From Pseudomonadota bacterium (GTDB lineage Bacteria; Pseudomonadota; Alphaproteobacteria; Caulobacterales; Caulobacteraceae): a stretch of 7,579 bases of DNA. Of this stretch, positions 6,475 to 7,579 are shown piece by piece. The notes under the pieces were generated by a model. It made no database searches. It had not been told where the DNA came from and worked only from the letters and a program-made list of their open reading frames with translations. The number at the start of each line of letters is the position of its first letter. Position 1 is the first letter of the stretch. The translations under genes and the position numbers were made by a program. The stretch spans positions 1 to 7,579 of the forward strand of contig JAEZCL010000071.1 in the NCBI GenBank assembly GCA_023433585.1. The letters are read 5' to 3'.

Positions 6475-6481
6475 CAACCAT
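6474..6481 (+). repeat. 8-bp direct repeat GCAACCAT, copy at IS 3' edge
   Basis: GCAACCAT here recurs exactly at 7473-7480 in the IS leader. This copy touches the inferred recombination point and may be the donor-side sequence recognised by the bridge RNA. Confidence 0.5.
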
Positions 6482-6482
6482 G

Positions 6483-7436
6483 TCAGTTGTTCTGTGGCGT
6501 GAGCCAAGGCTGGTTGCGCTTGAGGACGAGGTTTGCGGCCTCGATGAGTTTTCGCATGACGGCGACGATGGCGACCTTGGGTGGTTTTCCGTTGTCGAGC
6601 AGGCGTTGGGCGAAGGCCTTGAGGGCGGGGTCGCATCGTTTGGCGGCGAGGGCGGCGATGTAGAGCAGGCGTCGGGGCCTGCGCCGGCCGCCGCCGATGA
6701 ACCTGTGGCCCTTGCGGGCTCCGGAATCGCGGTCGAAGGGGGCGACGCCGATCAGGGCGGCGGCCTGCCCGCGGGTCATGGAGCCCAGTTCGGGCATGCG
6801 GATCAGCAGGCCGAGCGCCACCACGGGGCCGACGCCGGGCAGCGAGCGCAGCAGGCCCAGCCGGTCGTTCAGGTCGGGCCAGGCCTGGATGCGCCGCAAC
6901 AGATCCTTGAGCATCCGGGCCTTGCGGGCCATGAGCTGGGCGAGCTGGGCGCGGGCGTCCTCGATCAGGTCCGGCAGATGGACATGCTCCATCTGGGTCT
7001 TGAGCAGGGCGGCCAGGTCGGCGGCCTGTTCATAGGCGGTCATGCGCTCGGCCAGTTCGGCCAGGCGGGGGTCGGCGGCGGCCCTGACCGTGTCGACCTG
7101 GGCGGTGGCGCAGGCGATCAGCCGGGCGTCGATCCGGTCGTTCTTGGCGCGCAGCCGCTTGATCCGGGCGAACAGCCGGACCTCGACGGGCTGGTGCACG
7201 ACGACCTCCAGCCCGGCGGCCCGCAGCGCCGAGAGCACGTCGTGCTCATAGCCGCCGGTGGCCTCCAGCCCGACCCGTCCGATCCGGTGGTCGGCCAGCC
7301 AGGCCAGCAGCACGCCGTGACCCTTGGGCGTGTTGGCGACCTCGATGCTCGCCTGCGTCCCATGGATTGCGGCGTCCAGCTTGCGCTTGGACACATCGAT
7401 CCCGGCGATCCGTGTGGTAGACTGAGCCTCGTTCAT
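6483..7436 (-). CDS. IS110 family transposase (DEDD recombinase)
   Basis: A 317-residue, apparently intact recombinase. The N-terminal DEDD RuvC-like domain shows GIDVSK (D14), LEATGGYE (E58) and KNDRIDA (D100 and D103), which together form the DEDD tetrad. A coiled-coil-like middle (about 125-185) connects to the Transposase_20 domain with the helix-hairpin-helix RSLPGVGPVVA (197-207) and DSGARKGHRFIGGGRRRPRRLLY (237-259), where S238 fits the catalytic serine. The spacing closely matches IS621, as I recall it. In this family the enzyme uses a bridge RNA to pair donor and target and recombines without classical transposition intermediates. The start at 7436 is supported by GGAGG five bases upstream. 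The coding sequence has no visible frameshift, so the element may be active. Confidence 0.95.
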   Translation of the reverse strand: MNEAQSTTRIAGIDVSKRKLDAAIHGTQASIEVANTPKGHGVLLAWLADHRIGRVGLEATGGYEHDVLSALRAAGLEVVVHQPVEVRLFARIKRLRAKNDRIDARLIACATAQVDTVRAAADPRLAELAERMTAYEQAADLAALLKTQMEHVHLPDLIEDARAQLAQLMARKARMLKDLLRRIQAWPDLNDRLGLLRSLPGVGPVVALGLLIRMPELGSMTRGQAAALIGVAPFDRDSGARKGHRFIGGGRRRPRRLLYIAALAAKRCDPALKAFAQRLLDNGKPPKVAIVAVMRKLIEAANLVLKRNQPWLTPQNN

Positions 7437-7441
7437 CGATC

Positions 7442-7446
7442 CCTCC
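7442..7446 (-). promoter_or_regulatory. Ribosome binding site of the IS110 transposase
   Basis: On the minus strand GGAGG lies five bases before the ATG at 7436. This is the strongest ribosome site in the window and confirms the start. Confidence 0.8.
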
Positions 7447-7472
7447 TTGTGGCTTCGGACCCGATCGTCCCT

Positions 7473-7480
7473 GCAACCAT
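7473..7480 (+). repeat. 8-bp direct repeat GCAACCAT, copy in IS leader
   Basis: Second exact copy, 37 bases upstream of the transposase start, in the loop of a possible stem (7458-7463 with 7482-7487). It is a candidate donor guide of the bridge RNA. Confidence 0.5.
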
Positions 7481-7579
7481 CCGGATCAGTGAACAGCCGA
7501 CGGCGACCCTGCTCCCCAGCAGCCCCTAAGGCTCAGGACAGAACGGTCCCTCCGCCGGTGGTCCGCCTGACGTTGAAGG

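Larger units (their letters stand above)
6474..7579 (-). mobile_element. IS110-family insertion sequence (IS110 subgroup), distal end not identified
   Basis: Defined by an intact IS110-type transposase with a short 3' side (about 10 bp from its stop to the hairpin) and at least 140 bp of non-coding sequence on its 5' side. A long 5' end is the layout of the IS110 subgroup; the IS1111 subgroup has the long non-coding end downstream. The 3' boundary is inferred at about 6473-6475, where the minus strand reads ATGGTTG-CT-CTCCA and CT would be a crossover dinucleotide like that of IS621. No terminal inverted repeats are seen, as expected for this group. The 5' end could lie near or beyond the window edge. 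Confidence 0.75.
7437..7579 (-). ncRNA. Candidate bridge RNA region of the IS110 element (partial)
   Basis: This is the non-coding 5' end of the element, where IS110-subgroup elements encode a structured bridge RNA with a target-binding and a donor-binding loop (established for IS621). On the minus strand GATCCG (7487-7482) can pair with CGGGTC (7463-7458), leaving an 18-base loop that contains ATGGTTGC, the 8-mer found again at the element's 3' edge. A second hairpin has arms 7518-7522 and 7509-7513 with a GGGG loop, and a third small stem pairs GGAC with GTCC (about 7536-7549). The RNA in IS621 is about 177 nt, so its 5' part may lie outside the window. The folds were drawn by eye. Confidence 0.45.

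Noticed and set aside
4955..6481. 508-codon open frame on the minus strand across the Tim44-domain gene and mltA
   Set aside because: Antisense shadow of two recognised genes, with no domain-like sequence.
7479..7486. ATCCGGAT palindrome in the IS leader as a transposase operator or IS end
   Set aside because: An 8-bp palindrome alone is weak evidence, and no matching copy is seen at the other end.
6480..7529. 349-codon open frame on the plus strand opposite the transposase
   Set aside because: It mirrors the IS110 transposase codons; its Gly/Gln/Asp-rich product looks like a codon shadow.

Overview
The window looks like a piece of the chromosome of a very GC-rich alphaproteobacterium. Gene content, order and protein sequences fit Caulobacterales, and a Brevundimonas- or Caulobacter-like organism is the best guess. 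This is inferred from synteny and family recognition, not from a database search.

Left part (1-316): a non-coding stretch ahead of a ppsR/DUF299 gene (the 'RP001' gene). In Caulobacter crescentus and Rickettsia the chromosomal origin lies between hemE and this gene. The stretch holds a near-perfect CtrA box, a degenerate DnaA-box-like site and two TCCCCA hexamers, so it may be the ppsR-side part of the replication origin. hemE itself is not in the window.

Middle part (317-3967): a tight plus-strand operon of ppsR, maf, aroE, coaE and dnaQ. Three successive junctions are 4-bp stop/start overlaps, and the fourth is a 6-bp gap. The gene set covers central carbon flux control, nucleotide-pool or septum housekeeping, shikimate synthesis, the last step of CoA synthesis and replication proofreading. 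secB (minus strand) converges on dnaQ with a 7-bp gap and a small hairpin over both stop codons.

Envelope part (4482-6430): secB is divergent from a Tim44-domain membrane protein, which probably starts at a TTG codon. That gene is followed directly by mltA, a lytic transglycosylase. All three concern export or the cell envelope.

Right part (about 6474 to beyond 7579): an IS110-family insertion sequence on the minus strand. Its transposase is intact, with a DEDD RuvC-like domain and a catalytic-serine Tnp domain. The short 3' flank and longer 5' non-coding end fit the IS110 subgroup, whose 5' end encodes a bridge RNA. An 8-bp sequence is shared between the 5' leader and the 3' edge of the element. 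The 3' edge abuts a perfect 12-bp-stem hairpin just after mltA, which suggests the element inserted beside a palindrome. The distal end of the element is not identified and is probably outside the window.
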